Source: Theocolax elegans (taxonomy: Eukaryota; Arthropoda; Insecta; Hymenoptera; Cerocephalidae). From it: a stretch of DNA of 64,000 bases. Each line of letters starts with the position of its first letter. Within the stretch, counting starts at the first letter, position 1. The position numbers and the translations under genes were made by a program. Under the pieces are notes generated by a model. It was not told the origin of the DNA. It saw nothing but the letters and a program-made list of their open reading frames with translations, and ran no database searches. The stretch lies in NCBI GenBank assembly GCA_026168455.1, contig CM047425.1:26095058-26159057 (forward strand). The letters are read 5' to 3'. Below, piece by piece: positions 29,056 through 39,790 of this stretch.

Positions 29056-30009
29056 TTCTTGAACTGTTTCAGAGCGATCGTGAATAAGTTTAAATGCCCT
29101 CCCTCATTAGAACAACAGGTGAAGATGGCCTACTCGCAGATGAGGCCAGATTACCGTAGGTACATACCAGTACGACAAATCAGGAATTTCTCTGATTTGA
29201 CAAGCTACGGTAAAGAGTACGAGCAGCATTTAACATGGGACACGAAATTTTCCAGTTCCAACGTTAAGCGCGAGAAGCTCGTACCAGAAGCTTTTCCGAA
29301 ACAGAGTAGTGCAGCACGAGTTTCGGGTAAAGTGGCGACTGTTACCGAAAAGAGTAAGGATGAGTCTTCTCATTCGGATAAACAGTCGTCGAAGAAAACT
29401 ATTAAGAAGAAGAGCAAGAAAAGTGCGAAAAACTCGCCAAACTCTTCTTCAAGCGAATACGAAGCAGCCGCTGTGTACGGTACTTCCAACGTCGCTAATA
29501 GTTTTCAGAAACGATACGGCAAATCGAATAATGGAGTGAGTGCCCCCAATTCGAAATCCGTATCGCACGTGCCTGTTTCTCAACAGTCACCTGGGCAACA
29601 AAAACAGAGCTCGGGCAAAAGAGAAAGACGTGTTTTGACGAATTCTCAACTGCCCCAGCAAAACGTTTTTGTCCCACAAATGGCACAAAACCTGGTGAGG
29701 TATGTGCAACCACAGGCGACGGCAGTAAATCCAACGAACCTGAGCACCAACTTTGTCGGCGTGTGTTTCACATGCCAAAAAGTCGGTCATAGGTCGTCGG
29801 ATTGCCCGAGCCGAACATGCTACCGATGCGGAAACATTGGGCACTCCGCTGAGCAGTGCTCTACCGAATTGGTAGCAAAGGAGTGCCAGCTGTGTGGAAC
29901 TAGTGGCGTTACACTCCAAACATGTCCTAACTGCGTCAGGTTCCTCCAAAACGTGGGAAACCTGAACGCAGGGCACCCGAGCTGCCCCGGGCGCCCTGCA
30001 CTGCAGTAA
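28234..30009 (+). CDS. Gypsy 1 gag, capsid and zinc-knuckle part
   Basis: The first about 45 residues are a shifted reading of block A; genuine gag text starts after it. An Arg/Ser-rich linker leads to a retrotransposon gag domain (NMSFDGETKKDAEEFLNRLHD near 180; WRDFEIEFLNEYG near 243). A Ser/Lys-rich region precedes the nucleocapsid with two CCHC knuckles (CFTCQKVGHRSSDC near 510; CYRCGNIGHSAEQC near 529) and a third degenerate Cys cluster. It binds and packages element RNA. The stop is TAA 30,007-30,009, 46 nt after a slippery heptamer for pol access. Confidence 0.85.
   Translation: MHPHITSQLKSRETADILALERVKCQHNILTWVRRRKPTVVRQLYGERRTHKRQSNRKLDDRAQPEIPEQGHRERSDRRRETPRENRAVATCDQSTQTDSSDGYQSDREPARRRSDSRRAAEGRQENRNPSTSRRRSSRTDNRDDRWERESYEARPRYREDDNRTHDRTGCARELRIWNMSFDGETKKDAEEFLNRLHDFRNDNEFSDRRMFSALPNVFSKSALFWYRTVQPSLRDWRDFEIEFLNEYGRIINDEDLLMELRSRTQNEGEKATTFLNCFRAIVNKFKCPPSLEQQVKMAYSQMRPDYRRYIPVRQIRNFSDLTSYGKEYEQHLTWDTKFSSSNVKREKLVPEAFPKQSSAARVSGKVATVTEKSKDESSHSDKQSSKKTIKKKSKKSAKNSPNSSSSEYEAAAVYGTSNVANSFQKRYGKSNNGVSAPNSKSVSHVPVSQQSPGQQKQSSGKRERRVLTNSQLPQQNVFVPQMAQNLVRYVQPQATAVNPTNLSTNFVGVCFTCQKVGHRSSDCPSRTCYRCGNIGHSAEQCSTELVAKECQLCGTSGVTLQTCPNCVRFLQNVGNLNAGHPSCPGRPALQ
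29955..29998 (+). promoter_or_regulatory. -1 ribosomal frameshift signal (gag-pol) of Gypsy 1
   Basis: GGGAAAC lies at 29,955-29,961 in the correct phase (gag reads GGA AAC). A 7-nt spacer follows, then a GC-rich stem-loop: CAGGGC 29,969-29,974 pairs with GCCCTG 29,993-29,998, and CCCG 29,976-29,979 with CGGG 29,988-29,991, separated by one A-C mismatch and an 8-nt loop. The pol frame is open through this site and overlaps gag. Confidence 0.85.
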
Positions 30010-31433
30010 GTAAACCGCATGGTTTACAAGGGCAAGAGTTTAAGGTTCGAAAACCCTCTAAACTCTTTAAGAAGTCTAGCAAATCATTTGCTGACTTCTC
30101 TAAAGTCCTTAACGGAGATCAAATTCCCTCTCAGACCGAAGTTGGTGTCGAAAGTAAGTCTGAGTGTAAGGATCCTAAACGTTCTGGGGATTCGACAGAT
30201 GGAAAAGTTCTTAGAACACAACCTGTCAATCCCACCCGAGCTTTGCAAGGTAAAACAGAACAAGGAACCTTATTAGACCAACAAAAGCGTGAGGCTAAAG
30301 ATTGGTCTAAGGAACTCCAAAGGCAAATATACTCTGATAGCAGAGATATTATTGGTGAAGAAAGCTTAAAGAGATCGTTATCTCAGCCGCTTAGCACCAT
30401 CGGAGTGAACAACCTTGGTTGTTGCTCATCGTCACCCCGTTGTGACACACCTAGTAAAGAGGACAAGAAGCCCTTGGTGGAGAAGGAAATTGTCCTCAAC
30501 AACGAGCCCTTGGTGGAGAAGGTAGTTGTCGATGGTGTGCATAACATGAACCGTACAAGCTCGTTGCCGAGAAGTACAGTTCAGGGGGGGGGGGCAGATG
30601 CCGTACCAAGTACGTCTAAAATGACGCACACGGCATCGACTCCTAACGACGATAGTCAAACCGATCAGATAATTGCTGGAATCCAATCGGATAACCGGCT
30701 ATTCTTTTTGGTACGACTCGGTGGAAAGGACTTTAAAGCACTTTTCGATCCTGGCGCCATGGTCTCTCTTGTACGATCAGATGTTGTCGAACAGTACAAG
30801 TTTAAATGGAGACCTGTCAAGGTTATCGTGAAAGGTGTGGCTGGACCAGCTCTTAAAGTCCTTGGCCTAATTGACATCCTATTGTGTGTAGAAGGCCTTG
30901 ATGGCAATATCCTACTGAGAATTGTAGAGAATATTGAGCATTCCATCATTCTCGGTATGGATTTTCTACAACATTGGAATATGGAAGTCAAATTAGGCGA
31001 AGCTATTTGGCGTATTGGCGAGAGTGATTGGAGACACTTCGTCAGAAATACATCTCATGACATCGATTCGAGGATTTCCGCTGAATGTGCTGGTATAATT
31101 GAGATACAGGACGACCAGCGGAAACAAGTCAAAGAGTTAGTTGAAAGCCTACTCTTGCCCTCGGGAGACGTCCACGGCTTTACGACGTTAACGGAGCACC
31201 ACATAGAGGTTGAGCCTGGTGCAAGACCGGTTCGTCATAAGCCAAGACGTATGTCTCCCAAGGTCCTCGAATTTGCCCAGAGTGAGGTCAAAAAGATGTT
31301 TGATAAGGGCATTATTGAACCGAGTGCGAGTGATTGGTCAGCTGCTCCGGTCATCGTCCGCAAGGACGAAGGAAGTTATCGCTTCTGTATCGATTTTCGA
31401 GACCTTAATGCAGTCACAAAACGTGATTCTTAG
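29955..31433 (+). CDS. Gypsy 1 pol: protease and start of reverse transcriptase
   Basis: This frame is entered by -1 frameshifting. After a hydrophilic linker the aspartic protease motif reads LFDPGAMVSLV (near 30,745), with Pro where Thr or Ser is usual, and a later LGMDFLQHW block. The RT fingers begin about 31,220 (MSPKVLEFAQSEVKKMFDKGIIEPS, shown here in part) and reach RFCIDFRDLNAVTK. The frame stops at 31,431-31,433, where homology jumps to another frame with an estimated loss of about 15-20 residues. A run of G at about 30,587 lies inside the frame. It is the polyprotein processing and copying enzyme of the element. Confidence 0.85.
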   Translation, partial: GKPERRAPELPRAPCTAVSKPHGLQGQEFKVRKPSKLFKKSSKSFADFSKVLNGDQIPSQTEVGVESKSECKDPKRSGDSTDGKVLRTQPVNPTRALQGKTEQGTLLDQQKREAKDWSKELQRQIYSDSRDIIGEESLKRSLSQPLSTIGVNNLGCCSSSPRCDTPSKEDKKPLVEKEIVLNNEPLVEKVVVDGVHNMNRTSSLPRSTVQGGGADAVPSTSKMTHTASTPNDDSQTDQIIAGIQSDNRLFFLVRLGGKDFKALFDPGAMVSLVRSDVVEQYKFKWRPVKVIVKGVAGPALKVLGLIDILLCVEGLDGNILLRIVENIEHSIILGMDFLQHWNMEVKLGEAIWRIGESDWRHFVRNTSHDIDSRISAECAGIIEIQDDQRKQVKELVESLLLPSGDVHGFTTLTEHHIEVEPGARPVRHKPRRMSPKVLEFAQSEVKKMFDKGIIEPSASDWSAAPVIVRKDEGSYRFCIDFRDLNAVTKRDS

Positions 31434-32842
31434 CAAGGTACATATCGAAAATTCATCTTAAGAAAGCGTACTTCCAAATATTAATGGCCGAGGCGAGCCG
31501 GCATTATACTGCATTTGCTGTACCAGGGTCGGGGCTGTGGCAGTTCACGAGAATGCCTTTTGGCCTCATGAATGCTCCTATGACCTGTGCACGGCTTATA
31601 GATGCAATTTTCGGGCCTAAGGTGGAACCTCATGTGTTTGGTTATTTAGACGACTTGATCGTCATTACCGAAACTTTTGAGGACCATCTAAAATGGCTCG
31701 AATACGTACTAAGGACGTTGAATGACGCTGGACTCGAAGTGAATCGAGAGAAGTGTGAGTTCTGTTGTTCCAGCGTAACGTTCCTTGGGTACAAATTGGA
31801 CGCGGACGGCTTGAGGCCTGACGAGGAACGAGTCGCTCCAGTCCTTAATTACCCTACCCCTCGTAATGTCAAACAGCTGAGATCCTTTCTCGGGATGGTA
31901 GGCTGGTACTCTCGATTCATTAATCGAGAAGCTGACATTAAAGCTCCCCTTACCAAGTTGCTGCGTAAAGACCAGGCTTGGGATTGGGGCGAGGAGCAGG
32001 AGGAGGCGTTTCGTCAGCTTAGAGTTGCGTTAGCTGAAGCGCCTGTATTAGCCCGTCCAGACTTTTCTAAGCCATTTACCGTCCAAAGTGACGCTAGTGA
32101 CTTAGCAATAGGTGCGGTGTTGACGCAACTGGACGACGAGGGTTTCGAGCATCCGATTGTCTACGTCAGCCGATTATTAAATCGCGCTGAACGTAATTAC
32201 ATGACAACGGAAAAAGAATGCTTGGCTCTCATATGGGCTATTAAGAGATTGAGACCATACATTGAGGCCTATCGATTCACGGCTGTGACCGACCATAGTG
32301 CTCTCATATGGCTCAAAAATCTCAAGGAGCCGTCGGGTAGGTTGGCACGATGGATACTTGAAATGCAGCAATGGGACTTTGAAATAGTGCATAAGAAAGG
32401 AGCCTTGCACTATGTCCCGGACGCGCTTTCTCGTGCCATCAACCCAGACCCCGACGAAGAAGAGATTGCCTCGTTCGAAGTAATTACAGACCCATGGTAT
32501 ATTGCTAGATTAAACGATGTACGCTCATGCCCTCAAAGATTTCCGGAGTGGAAAATTGAGGATGATATGCTATATCGTTTTACAAGTGATAAACTCTTGG
32601 ACTCTGTAACAGAACGAGAAGAAGGCTGGCGTCTTGTGCTACCCTTAGAGCAGAGGAACCGAGTTTTAGTAGATTCTCATTTCCACCCAGCTATGGGTCA
32701 CATGGGAATTGAAAAAACTTACGAACGCGTTGCAAGAGATTACTATTGGCCGGGTATCTACCACGATACCCACCAATTTGTCTTACGGTGTCTGATATGT
32801 CAGAACTGTAAGATGTCTCAAGCAGGTCCTCAAGGCTTATGA
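31434..32842 (+). pseudogene. Gypsy 1 pol: reverse transcriptase, RNase H and integrase zinc finger
   Basis: The RT resumes near 31,433. Motif A reads KIHLKKAYFQI, with His replacing the catalytic Asp expected at that position. MPFGLMNAP and the catalytic YLDDL (near 31,650) are intact. RNase H keeps its acidic residues (VQSDASDLAIGAVL near 32,090; TEKECLALIWA near 32,213; VTDHSALIW near 32,290). The integrase HHCC domain follows (HPAMGHMGIEKT; CLICQNC). The frame stops at 32,842 immediately after it; no catalytic integrase core follows. Confidence 0.88.
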
Positions 32843-32882
32843 TTTAAATTGGCCGTACACTTTCCTAAGGTGCCTAAGGCAT

Positions 32883-33036
32883 GTCTGCTAAACTGGCACC
32901 AAAGTATGACAGACCCTTTGATGTTAAAGAAGTACTATCTCCAGTAGTTCTGAGACTAGAAGAGTCTGGTCGGAAACGGACCGAGGTACACATATCCGAT
33001 GTGAAGAGATATGTACAACCTCGGGTTGCCATGTAA
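32883..33036 (+). pseudogene. Gypsy 1 integrase C-terminal remnant
   Basis: A frame reading AKLAPKYDRPFDVKEVLSP to a TAA at 33,034-33,036 resembles the C-terminal region of Gypsy integrases. Only about 40 nt separate it from the zinc-finger part, so the whole DDE core is deleted. A second copy lies at about 34,321-34,474. Confidence 0.7.
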
Positions 33037-33258
33037 AGCGGTAGGGAAAACGTATCGGCGTACGTGAGAACAGTCAGCGAAGGCTGGGTCTGGTGACTGT
33101 ATGCCACCGTCAATATCATACGAAGCACGAAGAATCATTGAAGCAGCTCCAATTGAAGAAAAGAAGAGAAGCGTACAGCGCGCAGTCGTGGATAGATTGT
33201 GCCTTTCTTTCGAATTCGGCCTTCCCGAGGGAAGTGGAGTCTAGGGGGGGGGGGGGGG

Positions 33259-34280
33259 ACGAGGAACGAGTCGCTCCAGTCCTTAATTACCCTACCCCTC
33301 GTAATGTCAAACAGCTGAGATCCTTTCTCGGGATGGTAGGCTGGTACTCTCGATTCATTAATCGAGAAGCTGACATTAAAGCTCCCCTTACCAAGTTGCT
33401 GCGTAAAGACCAGGCTTGGGATTGGGGCGAGGAGCAGGAGGAGGCGTTTCGTCAGCTTAGAGTTGCGTTAGCTGAAGCGCCTGTATTAGCCCGTCCAGAC
33501 TTTTCTAAGCCATTTACCGTCCAAAGTGACGCTAGTGACTTAGCAATAGGTGCGGTGTTGACGCAACTGGACGACGAGGGTTTCGAGCATCCGATTGTCT
33601 ACGTCAGCCGATTATTAAATCGCGCTGAACGTAATTACATGACAACGGAAAAAGAATGCTTGGCTCTCATATGGGCTATTAAGAGATTGAGACCATACAT
33701 TGAGGCCTATCGATTCACGGCTGTGACCGACCATAGTGCTCTCATATGGCTCAAAAATCTCAAGGAGCCGTCGGGTAGGTTGGCACGATGGATACTTGAA
33801 ATGCAGCAATGGGACTTTGAAATAGTGCATAAGAAAGGAGCCTTGCACTATGTCCCGGACGCGCTTTCTCGTGCCATCAACCCAGACCCCGACGAAGAAG
33901 AGATTGCCTCGTTCGAAGTAATTACAGACCCATGGTATATTGCTAGATTAAACGATGTACGCTCATGCCCTCAAAGATTTCCGGAGTGGAAAATTGAGGA
34001 TGATATGCTATATCGTTTTACAAGTGATAAACTCTTGGACTCTGTAACAGAACGAGAAGAAGGCTGGCGTCTTGTGCTACCCTTAGAGCAGAGGAACCGA
34101 GTTTTAGTAGATTCTCATTTCCACCCAGCTATGGGTCACATGGGAATTGAAAAAACTTACGAACGCGTTGCAAGAGATTACTATTGGCCGGGTATCTACC
34201 ACGATACCCACCAATTTGTCTTACGGTGTCTGATATGTCAGAACTGTAAGATGTCTCAAGCAGGTCCTCAAGGCTTATGA
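33259..34280 (+). pseudogene. Duplicated Gypsy 1 RT thumb, RNase H and integrase zinc finger
   Basis: The second tandem unit repeats the protein text from the RT thumb (PTPRNVKQLRSFLGMVGWYS) to the integrase CLICQNC cluster, without the RT catalytic core. An upstream open extension from 33,093 is non-homologous readthrough of the UTR and G run. Confidence 0.85.
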
Positions 34281-34678
34281 TTTAAATTGGCCGTACACTT
34301 TCCTAAGGTGCCTAAGGCATGTCTGCTAAACTGGCACCAAAGTATGACAGACCCTTTGATGTTAAAGAAGTACTATCTCCAGTAGTTCTGAGACTAGAAG
34401 AGTCTGGTCGGAAACGGACCGAGGTACACATATCCGATGTGAAGAGATATGTACAACCTCGGGTTGCCATGTAAAGCGGTAGGGAAAACGTATCGGCGTA
34501 CGTGAGAACAGTCAGCGAAGGCTGGGTCTGGTGACTGTATGCCACGTCAATATCATACGAAGCACGAAGAATCATTGAAGCAGCCTCCAATTGAAGAAAA
34601 GAAGAGAAGCGTACAGCGCGCAGTCGTGGATAGATTGTGCCTTTCTTTCGACTCGGCCTTCCCGAGGGAAGTGGAGTC

Positions 34679-34698
34679 TAGGGGGGGGGGGGGGGCTT
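34679..34698 (+). promoter_or_regulatory. Polypurine tract before the 3' LTR
   Basis: A run of about 15 G residues after TCTA, followed by CTT, sits immediately before the 3' LTR start. It serves as the plus-strand primer. A decoy copy lies at 33,242-33,258 because of the duplication. Confidence 0.75.
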
Positions 34699-35729
34699 TG
34701 TGACGGAAATCGTCACACAATCTATTCACGATGAATAGAGTATTTAAATTGTCGAATTGTAAGTCGTCGGAGCCTTTCGTATGTCAAGGCCAACCGACGA
34801 CACTTGTTTATTTTTCTACAAATGTACGATTACGCGCGCAATAGTACGTAGGGATGAGAGCGCGAGTGTGTGTGTGTTCCCCACTCTCATCCCTTTTTCG
34901 ACAATTAGGCGATTGCCTAATCAGTACGTCCCGATCCGCCGCTGGAGGCGGACAAAATTCTATCCGGGCCGAGTAGAGTTTTTCTGGCTAACAAGGCGCG
35001 TGAGGCGCAAAAGCCATCGGTTACCCGGACGATCCTCGTGAGTGAGCCGCGAGTGATTTGGTGAGTGTGAGCAAGGACGGGAAGTGTTGGTGTGAGTGCG
35101 GACGCGGTTCGCGAGGCACTCGCCGCGGCACAGGGCCGCCTTCCACCACCGCAGCCGACGTCGTCCTCCGTTGCCCAGGAGGACAAAAGGGACACGGATC
35201 GGCTGGGCCATCCACGGGGCGAATCCCGGTAAGTGTAGTTTATACTACCGCGCGTTCCCCCCTTTACCCCGAGTGTGTATGTGTGAGATCTCGGGAGTGT
35301 ATTCGGGTACGCCGGTACCCGAATAGCGGAAATCGGGGTCAAGTCAACCGCAGGCGAGGATCTCGATCCGGTTGACTCCCGATACTTCCGCCCGCGCGAA
35401 AGAACATTGTCGCGGCACACGGCCTGGATGGCCAATTGTTAATATGTTAAAATAAATATTTTATTTATTTTTATTTTTAATTAATTGAGTTTGTTATTAT
35501 TCTCCCCGCTCCCGCCGACATCCTTTAATTTTCACAAATCGTGTCGAGGCAAGGAGGATCGCCCGAATCCTCCATACCGTACGTCCCAGCGAACTCGTGT
35601 TCCTGGCGACAGCCCGCAGTTCGCGATAAATAAATAATTGTGTGCGCGGTATTGGGCAACGCGGCCCAACGGTTTTCATTAATTACGTCAATTAATTAAT
35701 TTAACCGGGTACGCGAATACCACGTTACA
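34699..35729 (+). repeat. 3' LTR of Gypsy element 1
   Basis: 1,031 bp, TGTGACGG...GTTACA, matching the 5' LTR except for five noted substitutions. ATGT target duplication follows at 35,730-35,733. Confidence 0.95.
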
Positions 35730-35733
35730 ATGT

Positions 35734-36241
35734 ATACCGTTACTCTGTTTTTTTCATAAAATGCATTCGCTCTCTTTTTTTAAGAAATTTGCCTAAATAC
35801 ACTATAACTTTGTCTGAAATGCTCTGCCGTACTCAAACTTTGTATCATTTGGAGGTAATTATTCATCGATGAATTAGATTTTTGGATAGATAAAATAGTT
35901 TTGATCGTACAACCCTTTTTTACTTTAAATGTTTTTATTAGTTATAAATATATTTAATGTTTTATACTAATATAAATTAAATATTTCAACAGATTCTTCT
36001 TGAAATTTATAAACTTTTTCAAATTTAATGAATATAAGAAAAAATTGTTAGATTAAAAATGGCTAAAAAATCATTTTTTTAAAAAAATTCGATTTTTTGA
36101 TTGGCTACAGCTCTGGTACTAATTGAAATTCAGGTCTAAAAATTTAGCTACACTCTATTCAAGTAGTTTTTACTGATTCCATGCATTACAACAAAACTCT
36201 ATTTTTTAACTGGATTACTTCACATGGAATCTCTCGTATAC
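35734..36241. repeat. Right arm of palindrome C, outer part
   Basis: This is the near reverse complement of 19,650-20,163. It was continuous with 22,803-23,013 before the Gypsy insertion: the left arm reads across the site without a break apart from the ATGT region. Confidence 0.88.
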
Positions 36242-36329
36242 ATCTACAAAATTGAAAGGATTATTTTTCAGTTTCTTGAGGTCCAGGTAATAAACATCAA
36301 AGAAATATTAAATATTTCTATATTTAAGT

Positions 36330-38964
36330 GATTTATTAATGGTTATAGAAATAACTGTCAGACTCGAGTGACACTTGCAGGTATTTTTAATTTTGTGCCC
36401 TTTAAGTATAAATATTTTTCAATGTTATTTTTCATGAAAGTAAAGATAGTGGTTTTTTCAGTAAGCTAGTGATAAACACTAAAAAGAAATATTAAATTTA
36501 ATTTTCAATAAAGTAATCCAATTTTGTTAATCTTTTATATGATTTGATGATTCATGTTAACATTTAAAATAATTCAGAATTTGTTACGGAATTAGTATGT
36601 ATTATTTATTTAGCATTCTCTTGTAATAAAGTTTATACTTCATTATTTTTCTAATATGCAAACACATTAACCTATTTTTAGAAAAAATATTTCAATTGTA
36701 CAATATTTCTATGTGTTCTTAGTAACACCAAAGCCACTTGAGAAATACAAATTTCGCGTCAAAAATGTAATCGACTATTCCGTGTTTATTGTAATACTAA
36801 ACCGCTCATTTATGTGACAATACTGATTAAACCCTATAAACGAAACACATAGGTTGCTTGACAATATTAGAATATACTCGTAGATTCAGATAAATAATGC
36901 TCGACTTTATAGTGAAATTTCCTATTTAACCCAATAAATTGCAATCATGCAAAATCATTAATTATTTGTAATCCAGATACATGCCTATTCGTTGTAAATA
37001 GTAAATACAGCAATACCTCATAAAATGCGATAAGCGATTCAATAGCGGTTACTTTTTCGACTAGCAAAGCCAGGTACGATGCGTTAGGCAAGCCGCCTAT
37101 TTCATGCGTCGATCGTCATAAATCCCTATAAAGGTACCAGGTAAGTTGTTATATAATATTGAAATATGCTGGTAAGGTCATAAATCAAATCAATGTTGTT
37201 TTGGCAACTAACCCTAGCGTCAGTTCACTCGCGAGAGCAGCGCGAAAAGGATCAGCGGACCAGGTTATATTTTGCGAATCTGAACGATTGTTTGTGCAAT
37301 TGTAATAATCGTGAGTCGTCGTTTAGTGTGTAAACGAGTTGACAGAGCATCGTTGCGCGATTGGTTTACGTAAGGCGTAATCCGGACAAGTCAGCATAGA
37401 AAATACGACACAAGAAGATTAATTTTGGACGTCTGCATCAGATAAGTTTTTTCTATTTAAAATGAAAATTTTATGTATTTAATTATGTTTTAATTCATAT
37501 TTTAATATGTAAAAATAGATACTTTGTGGTTTTTTAATTTTCTTCTTTCAGGTTATGTCTTCCAGACTAACGAAATGGACAACACTTTTGAGTGGCGCGT
37601 TCGAATTTTTTGGTTATATCTCAAACATCGATTTTTCTAACCGATGTATACTTAATAATGTCAGTTAAAGAAGATGTTTAAAAATTTTCTTTGGGTATGT
37701 TGATATCAACATTATATTACTTTATATACTTGAAATTGATATCACGTTGATATTGAGTTCGGCTAAACTTAGTATAAACTTTATTTTATTTGTCAGTAAT
37801 TGTAACAAAACCTTATAAAAACTTTATATCAATTTCAGATGAAATTTTGATACACTTTCGCCAAACTTGAACAGTCAGTTACACAAGTTTGGCTCAGTCT
37901 CGTTGGCCAACCCCATATCAATTTTTGCCAAACCTAAAGTTTATATAAAGATCACATAAACTTTAATTTTTTACGCGGTGAAAAATCATTAATTATTTGA
38001 AATCCAGATACATGCCTATTTGTTGTAAATAGAAAATACAGCAATACCTCATAAAATACGATAAACGATTCAATAGCGGTTGCTTCTACGACAGGCGTAA
38101 CCGATAAGAAGAATATACTCGTAGATTCAGATAATAATGCTCGACTTTACAGTGAAATTTCCTATTCAACCCAATAAATTGCAATCATGCAAAATCATTA
38201 ATTATTTGTAATCCAGATACATGCCTATTCGTTGTAAATAGTAAATACAGCAATACCTCATAAAATGCGATAAGCGATTCAATAGCGGTTACTTTTTCGA
38301 CTGGCAAAGCCAAGTACGATGCGTTAGGCAAGCCGCCCATTGAATGCGTCGATCGTCATAAATCCTTAAAAAGGTACCAGGTGAGTTGTTATATAATATT
38401 GAAATATGCTGGTAAGGTCATATAGCCGTTACTTTGCGTTATAGTGAAACGCCCTAATTAACCTTATATTTTTGTATTCTCTATGAGACAATAACTGTTA
38501 AAATCCTGATAGAAATCCACTTGTTAAGAATATAACATTTTGTATTACCTGAAATAGAACTATAGATAATTTATTCATGTTCGGGTTTTTCATTATAGAA
38601 TACTATAAGCTTTAGAGTGAAATAGCATTGATATATAAGTACGTGAAAAGTGGCAAATCCTTATAATGCCCGGTAAATATTAATACAAAATATTTAAATA
38701 TATATGTGTACCCGATATACTCCGATAAAATATTTTATGCTCTTTTATGTTACACGTTTATTCCTATAAAACCTTATAAACAAATTTATTTTTATCGCAT
38801 TTTATGAGGTGTTCGTTATGAAGCCTATAGTTATAAGCTTATTCTTTCCGATTCCTATTAAATAATGTATAGCATTCTATCGCGAACTCCGGGTGCAAAA
38901 GCCACATGAAGTACGATAAAAAAATTTTTTTTATAGTTTTATATGAGGTTTTTTCAACAGGGTA
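36330..38964. repeat. Left arm of mosaic long inverted repeat
   Basis: Positions 37,190-38,964 are the near reverse complement of 46,162-48,000. Inside the arm, 36,880-37,170 recurs directly at about 38,105-38,410 and, in part, at 37,980-38,100; these units carry the phrase AATACCTCATAAAATRCGATAARCG. Terminal text near 36,340-36,405 recurs inverted at about 48,720-48,800. No coding frame was found. Confidence 0.8.
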
Positions 38965-39501
38965 GAACAAAGAAGTTAGTAATTTTGTGTCGTACTGGAG
39001 AGGTTCCTCCCTCAATTACTTCTAAGCATTTTGTAAATGCTGTTCTTGGATCGCTCATACTCTCTATACAACCTGAAAATATTGTATCCACTCGTACACT
39101 TTCGCGTGGTCAAATCGAAGACGGTACGAGAGGTGTCTCTACTCTGCTGGTTGAACTTTCTGATGGTGACTCCAATGCGGGAATTTTCAGAGCGAAGAGT
39201 AGGCGAACAGCGTTTTGTAAGTCGGATTATGACAGCTCACTTTTTGCATGCCCTTCCCCGTTCTTCTATATATATCAATGAATATCTGGATAAAAATAAA
39301 TACCATAAATTCAAGAAACTGAAAATTTCTGCTAAAAAGCTGGGATTCATGTATGTCTGGCATAAATTTGGCAAATTTTACATAAATGTAAGGGAAGGGG
39401 CAGCTGCCCTCATTTTTAATAATTTGATAGAGGTGGAAGGATTAGCTGAGGCAAATATTGAAATTATCGGGGGTACGAAAAATGACGAACAATATCTGTA
39501 A
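38943..39501 (+). pseudogene. LINE 2 ORF1 remnant (FP-like)
   Basis: Two overlapping frames (38,943-39,281 and 39,037-39,501) contain pieces of an insect LINE ORF1: the second ends with SIYINEYLDKNKYHKFKKLK and KKLGFMYVWHKFGKFYINV, typical of the FP25K-like C-terminus. A frameshift separates them. The left end coincides with the end of the inverted-repeat arm. Confidence 0.65.
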
Positions 39502-39529
39502 CATGAAATGTCAGACAGGGATGTTGACA

Positions 39530-39790
39530 CGGCTGATATACCAGTAAAAAAGAGTGAAAAAGACGCAAAAAAGATTACTAAAACTAAAGCAAAGTTAAGA
39601 GCAATAATAATAAAAATAATAAAAAAAATAAAAATAAAAGCAAATTTTCTGACACAAATGAATCTGACACCGTCCTAGCTGATTGCTTACAAGCAATTAA
39701 TAGTAATGATAACAAGAGTAATAGTGGTGATAACAATAATGATAATGATACCAAAAACAGTAATAATGATAACAAGAATGTACTTCCTAA
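39530..39790. repeat. AAT/GAT low-complexity tract in LINE 2
   Basis: AAT- and GATAACAA-rich simple sequence is translated mainly as Lys, Asn and Asp. It probably derives from the ORF1-ORF2 linker. Confidence 0.6.

Larger units (their letters stand above)
31821..34696. repeat. About 1,438-bp tandem duplication of the pol tail and 3' UTR
   Basis: Unit 1 starts at 31,821 and ends in a run of G at about 33,244-33,258. Unit 2 starts at 33,259 and ends in a similar G run at about 34,681-34,695. Stop codons are offset by exactly 1438. A few indels near the unit ends distinguish them (for example near 33,102 versus 34,543). The junction is exactly at the polypurine G run. Confidence 0.92.
23014..35729 (+). 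mobile_element. Ty3/Gypsy LTR retrotransposon 1 (recent, internally rearranged)
   Basis: It is bounded by two 1,031-bp LTRs (TGTGACGG...CGTTACA) and a 4-bp target duplication ATGT at 23,010-23,013 and 35,730-35,733. Order: LTR, tRNA-primer site, 2.7-kb hairpin-rich leader, gag (partly duplicated), -1 frameshift site, protease, RT, RNase H, integrase zinc finger, integrase C-terminus, duplicated pol tail, polypurine tract, LTR. I noted five LTR mismatches (about 99.5 percent identity), so insertion is recent. RT motif A is damaged and the integrase core is absent, so movement needed helper proteins, or the lesions arose later or in assembly. Confidence 0.95.
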
